From positions 1 through 21,154 of the forward strand of contig DJXD01000078.1 of the NCBI GenBank assembly GCA_002449585.1: a stretch of 21,154 nucleotides of DNA, in the 5' to 3' direction. The notes under the pieces were generated by a model. It was not told the origin of the DNA, ran no database searches, and worked only from the letters and a program-made list of their open reading frames with translations. The position numbers and the translations under genes were made by a program. Numbering within the stretch: position 1 is the first letter of the stretch; each line of letters opens with the position of its first letter. Of the stretch, positions 14,788 through 21,154 are shown piece after piece. Source of the DNA: Ruminococcus sp. UBA7013 (GTDB lineage: Bacteria; Bacillota; Clostridia; Oscillospirales; Ruminococcaceae).

Positions 14788-15681
14788 TTATTGATGTGTG
14801 TCAAAATTTGATGATAATTCTGTTCTGAACTGTTCTAAAAATTTCTCTGCGGCTTTGGTAAATACAGGATATTTCTTCCATACGAAGTGCATTTTTGCCT
14901 CCAGTGGCGGAGAAAGAGGACGAAAACAAAGACTGCTTTCACCACTGACATTTATCAGTTTATCCAAAGAAAGGGCATAGCCGATGCCCTCATCCACCAG
15001 AATAGATGCATTATACACAAGATTATATTCAGCGACAATATTCAACGTTTCGTCACCGAACCATTTTAACAGCACACTGTTTTTATTCTGCTGACGGGAC
15101 ATTATCAGCGGTTTATCTTTCAAATCTTTTGCAGAAATGCTTTCTTTATTGGCAAGCGATGAATCTTTCCGCATGAGAACACCCCATCTGTCACCTGTCG
15201 GAATTGCAATGCTTTCATATTTTGATATATCAGCAGGCTCAAACAGAATCCCGAAATCTATCAGTCCTCTATCAAGACGTTCCGCAACATCCTCGCCGTC
15301 ACCACTGAAAATATGATAGCGGATATTGGAATAAGTCTGCTGTAATTTCCTAGCTGTCTGAGCGATAAAACGCACTTTGTCGGTTTCACCCATTCCAATG
15401 TAAATATCTCCGCTGATATTTTCATCTGATTGTCGTATTTCACGCTCCGCCATTTCTGTCAGTTCGATGATTTCCTCCGCACGTTTCCGCAGGAGCATTC
15501 CTTCCTCTGTGAGCGTGACATTTCGGGTATTGCGGATAAAAAGCTGTTTTCCCAATTCTTCCTCTAAATCCTTCAGCTGCCTTGAAAGCGTAGGCTGTGA
15601 CAGGTATAATGATTCCGCCGCCTTTGAAAAGCTTTGTTCTCTTGCGACTGCAAGAAAATATTTCAGAACACGAATTTCCAT
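14788..15681 (-). CDS. LysR-family transcriptional regulator
   Basis: 297 residues from ATG 15681, which has GGAGG 5 nt upstream. An extension to 15711 would start in the promoter. The N-terminal winged helix-turn-helix (MEIRVLKYFLAVAREQSFSKAAESLYLSQPTLSRQLKDLEEELGKQLFIR) is classic LysR, followed by the linker helix and a two-lobed periplasmic-binding-protein-like effector domain (about 90-290). The effector is unknown. It is divergent from the acetyltransferase-hydrolase pair with about 125 bp between start codons, the usual arrangement for a LysR protein that controls its neighbours and itself. Confidence 0.93.
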   Translation of the reverse strand: MEIRVLKYFLAVAREQSFSKAAESLYLSQPTLSRQLKDLEEELGKQLFIRNTRNVTLTEEGMLLRKRAEEIIELTEMAEREIRQSDENISGDIYIGMGETDKVRFIAQTARKLQQTYSNIRYHIFSGDGEDVAERLDRGLIDFGILFEPADISKYESIAIPTGDRWGVLMRKDSSLANKESISAKDLKDKPLIMSRQQNKNSVLLKWFGDETLNIVAEYNLVYNASILVDEGIGYALSLDKLINVSGESSLCFRPLSPPLEAKMHFVWKKYPVFTKAAEKFLEQFRTELSSNFDTHQ

Positions 15682-15701
15682 ACTGACCTCCGTTTTTATA
15701 T

Positions 15702-15730
15702 AGTATAGCATTTTTATTTATGCCTGTCAA
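15702..15730 (-). promoter_or_regulatory. LysR gene promoter
   Basis: Perfect TTGACA (15730-15725) and TATACT (15707-15702), 17-bp spacer, TGC extended -10. Confidence 0.82.
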
Positions 15731-15757
15731 GCATCAATATTTATTTGAAATAAGCAT

Positions 15758-15793
15758 TTGTAATTTCAGTAATTTTATGATATACTGTTATCA
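15758..15793 (+). promoter_or_regulatory. Acetyltransferase-hydrolase promoter with overlapping dyad
   Basis: TTGTAA (15758-15763, 4/6), 17-bp spacer, TATACT (15781-15786) with TGA extended -10. The dyad TGATA-N6-TATCA (15778-15793) covers the -10 and probable +1, placing a regulator there in direct competition with polymerase. The weaker -35 fits a promoter that needs an activator such as LysR. Confidence 0.55.
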
Positions 15794-15807
15794 AGGAGAT
15801 GAGCGTA

Positions 15808-16395
15808 ATGGATACAGAAGAATTTCTCAATATACTCAACAACAGTGAACGTATCAAGGCAGGTTCACCCATACATCTGAAAATGCACGAATTGAGTCAG
15901 GAGGCTTTGCGTATCACAGCAGAGATAAATTCCGCTTATCACACGCCTGATGAACTGCGTTCACTGATGGAGCAGCTCACAGGACAGAAAATTGATGAAA
16001 CTTTCGGACTTTTCCCGCCGTTCTATACCGACTGCGGAAAAAATATTCATATCGGAAAGAATGTATTTATCAATGCAGGATGCAAATTTCAAGACCAGGG
16101 CGGAATCTATATAGATGATAACTGCCTGATAGGTCATAATGTCGTGCTTGCAACACTCAATCATGGTATGTTACCAGATGAAAGAGCCGATTTGCTCCCG
16201 AAGGCGATACACATCGGGAAAAATGTATGGATAGGTTCAGGAGCGATAATTCTGTCAGGTGTGACAATCGGCGATAATGCCATCATTGGTGCTGGTTCGC
16301 TCGTAACAAAGGACATTCCCGAAAATATGGTTGCTGTGGGAAGTCCTGCCAAAGTCATACGAAGTATTTTTGAAACTGGAGGTAATCTGAAATGA
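15808..16395 (+). CDS. Sugar O-acetyltransferase, LacA/Maa-like hexapeptide-repeat protein
   Basis: 195 residues from ATG 15808, 9 nt after AAGGAG; the upstream ATG 15799 would touch the ribosome site. An N-terminal helical region typical of maltose/galactoside acetyltransferases is followed by left-handed beta-helix repeats: IHIGKNVFINAGCKF, IYIDDNCLIGHNVV, IHIGKNVWIGSGAIILSGVTIGDNAIIGAGSLVTKDIPENMVAVGSPAKVI. The His in LATLNHG is at the position of the catalytic His of this family. It transfers acetyl from acetyl-CoA to a sugar or similar acceptor; the acceptor is unknown. Its stop overlaps the hydrolase start (ATGA), so they form a coupled pair. Confidence 0.9.
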   Translation: MDTEEFLNILNNSERIKAGSPIHLKMHELSQEALRITAEINSAYHTPDELRSLMEQLTGQKIDETFGLFPPFYTDCGKNIHIGKNVFINAGCKFQDQGGIYIDDNCLIGHNVVLATLNHGMLPDERADLLPKAIHIGKNVWIGSGAIILSGVTIGDNAIIGAGSLVTKDIPENMVAVGSPAKVIRSIFETGGNLK

Positions 16396-17375
16396 AAGAC
16401 GAAAAACTGACATTCACACAGGAATGGGACAAGACATTCCCCAAATCTGACAAAGTTGATCACAAAAAGGTATCATTCCATAATCGCTATGGCATCACAC
16501 TTGCCGCAGATATGTATATTCCGAAAAATGCAGACGGCAGACTTCCTGCAATCGCAGTTTGCGGACCTTTCGGAGCTGTCAAGGAGCAGTGCAGCGGATT
16601 ATATGCCCAGACGCTTGCTGAACGGGGATTTCTGACAATCGCCTTTGATCCGTCTTTCACTGGAGAAAGCAGCGGTCAGCCTAGATATGTGGCATCTCCT
16701 GACATCAATACAGAAGATTTTTCTGCTGCTGTAGATTTCTTGAGCGTTCAGGAAAATGCTGACCCTGAAAAAATCGGGATTTTAGGCATTTGCGGCTGGG
16801 GCGGTCTTGCAGTCAATGCGGCGGCCATGGATACCAGAATCAAGGCAACAGTTGCCGCAACTATGTACAATATGACAAGAGTCAATGCAAAAGGTTATTT
16901 TGATGAGGCTGATAATGCAGATGCTCGCTTTATCATGAAACAGGCTCTGAACGCCCAGCGTACCAAAGATTATCAATCAGGCGAATATGAACTTGCTGGC
17001 GGTGTGATTGATCCTCTGCCTGATGATGCACCTTATTTTGTCAAAGATTACTATGACTATTATAAGACAGAAAGAGGTTATCATCCCCGCTCCCTCAATT
17101 CAAATGGCGGCTGGAATAAGACATCTTCTCTGTCATTCATCAATATGCCGATACTTGCATATGCTCATGAGATACGCTCCGCCGTGCTTATCATTCATGG
17201 TGAAAAGGCACATTCTCGTTATATGGGTGAGGATACATTCAAGATACTGACAGGAGATAATAAGGAACTGCTGATTGTTCCGAATGCTTCTCATACTGAT
17301 TTATATGATGGCGGTAAGGATAAAGTAATTCCGTTTGATAAAATTGAAAGTTTCTTCCGTGAATATCTGAATTAA
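16392..17375 (+). CDS. Alpha/beta hydrolase with a Cys-type nucleophile motif
   Basis: 327 residues. The early strand-turn region (LPAIAVCGPFGAVKEQ, oxyanion area), IAFDPSFTGESSG, then the elbow LGICGWGG (131-138) and a C-terminal NASHTDLYDGG supply the parts of an alpha/beta hydrolase. The residue at the elbow is Cys134 instead of Ser, as in dienelactone hydrolases, although the spacing (GICGWGG) is not the classical GxCxG. The conserved C-terminal His is present and an acidic partner is likely in the HGEKAHSRY region. No signal peptide: cytoplasmic. Substrate unknown; coupling to an acetyltransferase suggests acylated small molecules, which is inference. Confidence 0.8.
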   Translation: MKDEKLTFTQEWDKTFPKSDKVDHKKVSFHNRYGITLAADMYIPKNADGRLPAIAVCGPFGAVKEQCSGLYAQTLAERGFLTIAFDPSFTGESSGQPRYVASPDINTEDFSAAVDFLSVQENADPEKIGILGICGWGGLAVNAAAMDTRIKATVAATMYNMTRVNAKGYFDEADNADARFIMKQALNAQRTKDYQSGEYELAGGVIDPLPDDAPYFVKDYYDYYKTERGYHPRSLNSNGGWNKTSSLSFINMPILAYAHEIRSAVLIIHGEKAHSRYMGEDTFKILTGDNKELLIVPNASHTDLYDGGKDKVIPFDKIESFFREYLN

Positions 17376-17407
17376 TATATTATTTTTGAAAATTTTTCCT
17401 GGAAAAA

Positions 17408-17437
17408 TTCCTGTCAGCTCTTGACAGGAACTTTTTT
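17408..17437 (+). terminator. Terminator after the hydrolase gene, overlapping the marR promoter
   Basis: Perfect 9-bp stem TTCCTGTCA (17408-17416) with TGACAGGAA (17422-17430), loop GCTCT, then C and six T. The right arm contains most of the TTGACA -35 of the next promoter. Confidence 0.8.
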
Positions 17438-17449
17438 CTGTGCTATAAT
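17421..17449 (+). promoter_or_regulatory. marR-yczE promoter
   Basis: Perfect TTGACA (17421-17426), 17-bp spacer that includes the terminator T run, perfect TATAAT (17444-17449) with TGC extended -10. Confidence 0.85.
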
Positions 17450-17451
17450 AT

Positions 17452-17480
17452 ATTAGAAATATAATAGTTAGTATTCTAAT
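17452..17480. promoter_or_regulatory. Candidate MarR operator
   Basis: ATTAGAA (17452-17458) and TTCTAAT (17474-17480) form an inverted repeat with a 15-nt centre, covering the expected +1 and ending just before the ribosome site AAGGAGG. This is the normal place for autorepression by a MarR protein. Confidence 0.5.
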
Positions 17481-17495
17481 TTTAAGGAGGTACTT

Positions 17496-17933
17496 ATGAA
17501 AGAATCATTGCATTATCTGCTAATGACAAATCATCTGACATTCCAGAAATCCCTGATGGCAGTCATCAAAGATACAGATCTGACCTCTGGACAGCCGAAA
17601 GTTTTGGATTATCTCAAATATCATGACGGAGCTGTCCAGAAAGATATCGCCGCTGCCTGTCATATCGAGCCTGCAACGATTACATCCGTTCTGCTGGGAA
17701 TGGAAAACAAAGGCTTGATTATTAGAAAAAATCTCAATGGCAACCGCCGAAACCTGTATGTTTATCTGACCGATAAGGGTAGAGAACTGGCGCAACGTAT
17801 CAATGCAGAATTTGACATCATTGAAGAAAACGCTTTGATAGGTTTCAACGCTGAGGAAAAAGAAATGCTGAATTTGTTTCTGATCAGAATCCATGAAAAT
17901 CTTCATCAAAAGGGAGCTGATTCCGATGAGTAA
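17496..17933 (+). CDS. MarR-family transcriptional regulator
   Basis: 145 residues with the standard winged-helix core: QKDIAAACHIEPATITSVLLGMENKGLIIRK (recognition helix about 58-70), wing NLNGNRRNLYVYLTDKGREL, flanked by dimerisation helices. One cysteine (C55) lies in the helix-turn-helix, not at the N-terminal sensing position of OhrR, so an OhrR-type peroxide switch is unlikely. It starts at ATG 17496, 5 nt after AAGGAGG. Its last 8 bp overlap the start of the membrane-protein gene, so both come from one transcript and the regulator probably controls that protein's amount. Confidence 0.92.
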   Translation: MKESLHYLLMTNHLTFQKSLMAVIKDTDLTSGQPKVLDYLKYHDGAVQKDIAAACHIEPATITSVLLGMENKGLIIRKNLNGNRRNLYVYLTDKGRELAQRINAEFDIIEENALIGFNAEEKEMLNLFLIRIHENLHQKGADSDE

Positions 17934-18579
17934 AGCTGAAACAGCAAAGCGTTATATATTATTTATCATCAGTCTGTTTTTCTCTGCCTTGGGTGTTGCA
18001 TTCACAAAACATGGAGAATTAGGCGTATCGCCGATTTCCTCCGTTGCGAATGTGATGAGCTATCAGTTCAGTACTCTATCGCTTGGCACATGGCTGATTA
18101 TCTGGAATTGTGTTCTGATTGTCGGTCAGATTCTCATACTAAGAAAAAATTTTCAGCTGATACAGCTTTTGCAGATTCCTTTGTCATTTCTGTTCGGATG
18201 GTTTACGGATTTGGGCATGTGGATAGTTTCCTTTATTCCTGTTAATTTTTATCCTGCCCGTTTGATGATGGTGCTTATTGGCATTGTGATTCTTGGATTC
18301 GGAATTTCTCTTGCTGTGACTGCCAATGTCATCATGAATTCTGGAGAAGCCTTTGTAAAAGCCGTTTCTGATACGATTCATAAAGATTTCGGCAATGTAA
18401 AGATTGCATTTGACATCCTGTGTGTGATTCTGGCATTAGTGCTTTCTTTGGTGTTTTTTGATTTTACTATCATAGGCACAAGAGAAGGAACGATTATTTC
18501 CGCACTGCTCACAGGTTTGACTGTAAAATTCTTTACTCCAAAACTTAAAAAGCCTCTCATGCCTGTTTTATGCGGATAA
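17926..18579 (+). CDS. YczE/YitT-like membrane protein
   Basis: 217 residues, about five or six membrane helices. The N-terminal pattern FFSALGVAFTKHGELGVSPISSVANVMSY and the later TANVIMNSGEAFVKAVSDTIHKDFGNVKIAFDI are typical of the YczE (DUF6198) group, related to YitT. The function of the group is not settled. The start is ATG 17926, 9 nt after AGGGAG inside the end of marR; an earlier in-frame ATG at 17893 has no ribosome site. Co-expression with MarR suggests an export or stress role, which is inference. Confidence 0.8.
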   Translation: MSKAETAKRYILFIISLFFSALGVAFTKHGELGVSPISSVANVMSYQFSTLSLGTWLIIWNCVLIVGQILILRKNFQLIQLLQIPLSFLFGWFTDLGMWIVSFIPVNFYPARLMMVLIGIVILGFGISLAVTANVIMNSGEAFVKAVSDTIHKDFGNVKIAFDILCVILALVLSLVFFDFTIIGTREGTIISALLTGLTVKFFTPKLKKPLMPVLCG

Positions 18580-18630
18580 TAGATAATACTGATTTGTGAT
18601 ATTATACAAAAATAGATGATTTAATTTGTG

Positions 18631-18677
18631 CAGTTCTCTAAACTTGTCATAAAAATATTGACAAGTCAGGAGAACTG
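18631..18677. promoter_or_regulatory. Large two-part dyad at the oxidoreductase-Rrf2 promoter
   Basis: Outer arms CAGTTCTC (18631-18638)/GAGAACTG (18670-18677) and inner arms ACTTGTCA (18642-18649)/TGACAAGT (18659-18666), symmetric about 18654. It covers the -35 and most of the spacer. Best candidate operator for the Rrf2 regulator encoded in the operon. Confidence 0.6.
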
Positions 18678-18686
18678 TGTTATAAT
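18658..18686 (+). promoter_or_regulatory. Promoter of the oxidoreductase-Rrf2 operon
   Basis: Perfect TTGACA (18658-18663) and TATAAT (18681-18686), 17-bp spacer, TGT extended -10. About 65 bp separate the -10 from the first start codon, which is preceded by AGGAGG. Confidence 0.88.
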
Positions 18687-18751
18687 AAATTCAGAAAGTT
18701 GAAACGAATAATATTACAGCTTTAAAATTTATTATCAGGAGGAATTTTATT

Positions 18752-19381
18752 ATGAAAATTGCAGTAGTTTGCGCAAACGGCAAAGCAGGACAGCTCATCA
18801 CCAAGGAAGCCGTAAACAGAGATCTTGACGTGACCGCATTCGTAAAAGGTGAAAACAAGTCTGTTGCTGAAAAGGCAGTTATCAAGGATTTATTCGACCT
18901 GACCGCAGATGATCTCAAAGATTTTGACGTTGTGATTGATGCCTTCGGCGCATGGACTCCCGAAATGCTTCCTCAGCACTCCACTTCCCTGAAACATCTG
19001 TGTGATGTTCTGTCAGGTACGGATATCAGACTTCTGATTGTCGGCGGTGCAGGCAGTCTTTACGTCAATGCCGAACATACAATTCAGGTCATGGATGGTG
19101 CTGATTTTCCTGATGTATTCAAGCCTTTGGCATCCGCACAGGGCAAGGCACTGGATGAACTCCGTCAAAGAAATGATGTGAAATGGACATTCATCAGCCC
19201 CGCAGGAGATTTTCAGGCCGATGGCGAACGCACAGGAAAATATATTCTCGCTGGCGAAGAACTGACACTCAATAGCAAAGGGGAAAGCATCATCAGCTAT
19301 GCAGATTATGCAATTGCAATGGTAGATGAAGCAGTCAACGGAACTCACATTCAGCAGAGAATCAGCGTAGTAAGAGAATAA
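18752..19381 (+). CDS. NAD(P)-binding oxidoreductase-like protein (YwnB type)
   Basis: 209 residues. It is an atypical short-chain-dehydrogenase fold with the nucleotide-binding start IAVVCANGKAGQLITKEAVNR (glycine-rich loop about 9-13) and no YxxxK catalytic pair that I can see. VVIDAFGAW, LLIVGGAGSLYV and WTFISPAGDF are typical of the NAD(P)H-binding family that includes YwnB and NmrA-like sensors. It may be a reductase or a redox-sensing protein. The stop overlaps the next ATG by one base (TAATG). The pair with an Rrf2 regulator resembles ywnB/ywnA of Bacillus subtilis, which are also neighbours. Confidence 0.85.
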   Translation: MKIAVVCANGKAGQLITKEAVNRDLDVTAFVKGENKSVAEKAVIKDLFDLTADDLKDFDVVIDAFGAWTPEMLPQHSTSLKHLCDVLSGTDIRLLIVGGAGSLYVNAEHTIQVMDGADFPDVFKPLASAQGKALDELRQRNDVKWTFISPAGDFQADGERTGKYILAGEELTLNSKGESIISYADYAIAMVDEAVNGTHIQQRISVVRE

Positions 19382-19818
19382 TGCAGATCACCAGTAAATT
19401 CACCACAGCAGTGCATATTCTGACTTGCATTGATGTGTTCAGCAGTCAGATGCGTGTTACCAGTGAATTCTTATCAGGCAGTACAGGCGTGAATGCTGTC
19501 ATTATCAGGAATGTGCTTGCTCAGCTCAAAGCTGCTGGTATTGTCAGCACCCGTCAGGGAAGCGGCGGCGCACATCTTGCCAGACCTCTGAATGCAATCA
19601 CACTGTATGATATTTATCAAGCAGTTGATTGTGTAGATGATGATGGTTTATTTCATTTCCATGAAAATCCGAATGCAGAATGTCCAGTCGGCAGAAATAT
19701 TCATAAAGTCATGGACAATAGACTTTCAGCGGTACAGACAGCACTCGAAAACGAATTGAAAAAAACAACGCTTGCTGAAATCGTCAGTGATACGAAAAAT
19801 ATCATAGAATCAGAATAA
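19381..19818 (+). CDS. Rrf2-family transcriptional regulator (YwnA-like)
   Basis: 145 residues. The N-terminal winged helix (MQITSKFTTAVHILTCIDVFSSQMRVTSEFLSGSTGVNAVIIRNVLAQLKAAGIVSTRQGSGGAHLARPLNAITLYDIYQAVD) is standard Rrf2. The three-cysteine iron-sulfur motif of IscR or NsrR is missing; instead there is NPNAECPVGRNIHKVM, typical of the YwnA group, with one Cys that could act as a thiol sensor. It has no ribosome site of its own and relies on coupling through TAATG. It probably binds the dyad at 18631-18677 and represses its own operon (inference). Confidence 0.92.
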   Translation: MQITSKFTTAVHILTCIDVFSSQMRVTSEFLSGSTGVNAVIIRNVLAQLKAAGIVSTRQGSGGAHLARPLNAITLYDIYQAVDCVDDDGLFHFHENPNAECPVGRNIHKVMDNRLSAVQTALENELKKTTLAEIVSDTKNIIESE

Positions 19819-19825
19819 TAAGAAC

Positions 19826-19860
19826 GGGGCTATGCACACACCAGTGCAACAGCCCCTTTT
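19826..19860 (+). terminator. Terminator of the oxidoreductase-Rrf2 operon
   Basis: GGGGCT (19826-19831)/AGCCCC (19851-19856) with an inner GCAC/GTGC stem and a small internal loop, then TTTT. It may also serve the convergent diguanylate cyclase gene, though the T run on that strand is broken. Confidence 0.8.
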
Positions 19861-19892
19861 CATCTGATTCCCAGATTTTTATATTTTCTTTA

Positions 19893-21154
19893 CTATCGCA
19901 CAGCCCGCCCTGCTTTTCTTCTGCGCTTATTTTCATACATTACCTGATCAGCACGTTTCGCTGTATCCTCAATAATGCGGTCATTCTGTGAATCATATTC
20001 CGCCATACCGAAAGAAACATTGACATGCTGCCAATCATTTTCAGCTGTTTCATTAATGAACTTACTTTCCATTTCAAACTGTTCAAGTAGTTCTGCACGG
20101 TTTTGGTAATCATCATTTTGCAGGATAGAGATGAACTCATCACCGCCCACTCTAAATACAGGACTATGCTGGAATATCCGACATATCAAACGAGTTGCTG
20201 TTTTCAGATATTCATCTCCCTTTTCATGACCAAATTTATCATTGATATATTTAAGATCATCACAGTCAAACATACATATTGCAAATTCTGTGACCTCACC
20301 ATGCTCCAGACATTTCTGAAGCGTTTGGATATAGTCGGTATAACCGCCCTTATTTCTTACAGAAGTCAAAGCATCCACATAAACCCGACGGCTTAAATCA
20401 TCTGCAATGCGTCTGTGTTCCTTTGCTTTCTTCTCGGCATTGATAAGCCTTCTTTGTATGATGATCAGCATCAGCATCGCAATCATCACAACAATCACGG
20501 CTATTACAATGATAATATTATCTTTAATAACATCAAGCAGCGTGGGTTTGCCTTCCTCTGAAAAATAACGAGTCAGCGTATTATTGACATAGGAATCCGG
20601 AATGATACTTGTAGTTCTTGCAAGAATAGAATACAGTTCTGTATCTCCTTCATTCACGGCAATACAGAACGGAATTTCTTTTCCTGTATCAAGCGAGGTG
20701 AGTTTATACCTCTCACACAGTCTAATAATACTATTATAGCGATAACTGCTTATCAGAAAACAATCCGCTTCACTATTTGATACAGCTTTGAGACAACCTT
20801 CAACATCATTGTAAGAAATGATCTGCCAATCAGGATATAAATCTTTTAGTATCAACTCATAATTTTTATCTTCTGAAACAATAGCGACTGTAATTTGTTC
20901 TTTATTTGCAAAATTTTTCTGTTCAGAGGACTTCACAATCGTATAAAGTGCCGCTCTTGTCAGTGCAGGTGTGAGAATGATACTCATATTTTCCCCATCA
21001 TAATCGCTGAAATTAGCTGGAAATACACAGTCTACCTGTCCGCTTTTTAAAGCATTTAATGCTTCTGCTACTGTGGGAAAGGAAGAAGATTCAAACTCAA
21101 TATGCTGATTTGCAAAGCAGTTGGAAGTCTTTTCAACAAAAGTTAGCAAGGAAT
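19893..21154 (-). CDS. Membrane diguanylate cyclase with periplasmic solute-binding domains (5' end outside window)
   Basis: About 418 residues visible; the frame is still open at the right edge, so the start, signal peptide and part of the first domain are missing. From the N-side: the end of a family-3 solute-binding domain (VAEALNALKSGQVDCVFPANFS), a second such domain (about 85-195), one membrane helix (about 205-228), a short coiled region, and a GGDEF domain (about 255-410). Catalytic residues are intact: FDCDDLKYINDKFGHEKGDEYL and RVGGDEF (about 333-339). It should make cyclic di-GMP in response to an extracellular ligand, perhaps an amino acid. The inhibitory I-site RxxD is absent (FQHS at that position), so product inhibition is not expected. 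It ends TAG at 19895-19893, convergent with the Rrf2 operon. Confidence 0.9.
   Translation of the reverse strand, partial: SLLTFVEKTSNCFANQHIEFESSSFPTVAEALNALKSGQVDCVFPANFSDYDGENMSIILTPALTRAALYTIVKSSEQKNFANKEQITVAIVSEDKNYELILKDLYPDWQIISYNDVEGCLKAVSNSEADCFLISSYRYNSIIRLCERYKLTSLDTGKEIPFCIAVNEGDTELYSILARTTSIIPDSYVNNTLTRYFSEEGKPTLLDVIKDNIIIVIAVIVVMIAMLMLIIIQRRLINAEKKAKEHRRIADDLSRRVYVDALTSVRNKGGYTDYIQTLQKCLEHGEVTEFAICMFDCDDLKYINDKFGHEKGDEYLKTATRLICRIFQHSPVFRVGGDEFISILQNDDYQNRAELLEQFEMESKFINETAENDWQHVNVSFGMAEYDSQNDRIIEDTAKRADQVMYENKRRRKAGRAVR

Noticed and set aside
14772..14788. ATTAAG-N5-CTTAAT as the terminator of the LysR gene
   Set aside because: The stem is short, nearly all A-T, and has no T run on the minus strand. 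Transcription may continue into vanZ.
17893..17925. Earlier start (ATG 17893) for the YczE-like protein
   Set aside because: It lies within marR without a ribosome site. ATG 17926 has AGGGAG at proper spacing and begins just before the first membrane helix.

Overview
The window looks like a chromosomal segment of an AT-rich, spore-forming Firmicute of the class Clostridia, probably a Ruminococcus-like member of the Oscillospiraceae. The reasons are a full-length Spo0A, strong AGGAGG-type ribosome sites, low GC, a clostridial-style arginine operon and TTGACA-N17-TGnTATAAT promoters throughout. The genus is inference.

Bases 1-420 hold four near-identical leftward promoters, two of them within ~120-bp direct repeats. 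They fire out of the window, most likely into an rRNA operon or another highly expressed RNA locus. A decayed XRE-type repressor fragment follows (465-677).

Bases 10940 down to 691 are one long leftward arginine operon: argG, argH, a 73-aa membrane protein, argC (short type-2 form), argJ, argB, a DUF3592-like membrane protein, argD, a LURP-one-like protein, argF and a membrane acyltransferase. It ends at a perfect hairpin terminator. Genes are spaced by 0-17 nt or overlap by 1-4 nt, apart from a ~100-nt gap after argG. With argJ recycling the acetyl group, argB, argC and argD make ornithine, and argF, argG and argH take it to arginine. Carbamoyl-phosphate synthase and argR are not in the window. 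A clear promoter with an ARG-box-like palindrome precedes argG.

spo0A is divergent from argG. Its upstream region carries an exact Spo0A box plus two one-mismatch boxes at helical spacing. It converges on a small gene of unknown function (12045-12311).

Bases 12405-13580 are a gene-free array of about twelve 92-98-bp repeats with higher-order organisation, ending just before a strong rightward terminator. A tRNA-Trp gene with its own promoter and terminator follows.

Bases 14000-19860 look like an accessory regulatory region. It holds a VanZ-family protein, a LysR regulator divergent from an acetyltransferase/hydrolase pair, a MarR regulator with a YczE-type membrane protein, and an NAD(P)-binding protein with an Rrf2 regulator. 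Most of these units have a recognisable promoter, and the marR and Rrf2-linked promoters carry large dyads. A 3'-end duplicate of the LysR gene lies beyond vanZ, evidence of local rearrangement. The right edge holds most of a membrane-bound diguanylate cyclase with periplasmic solute-binding domains, cut by the window end.
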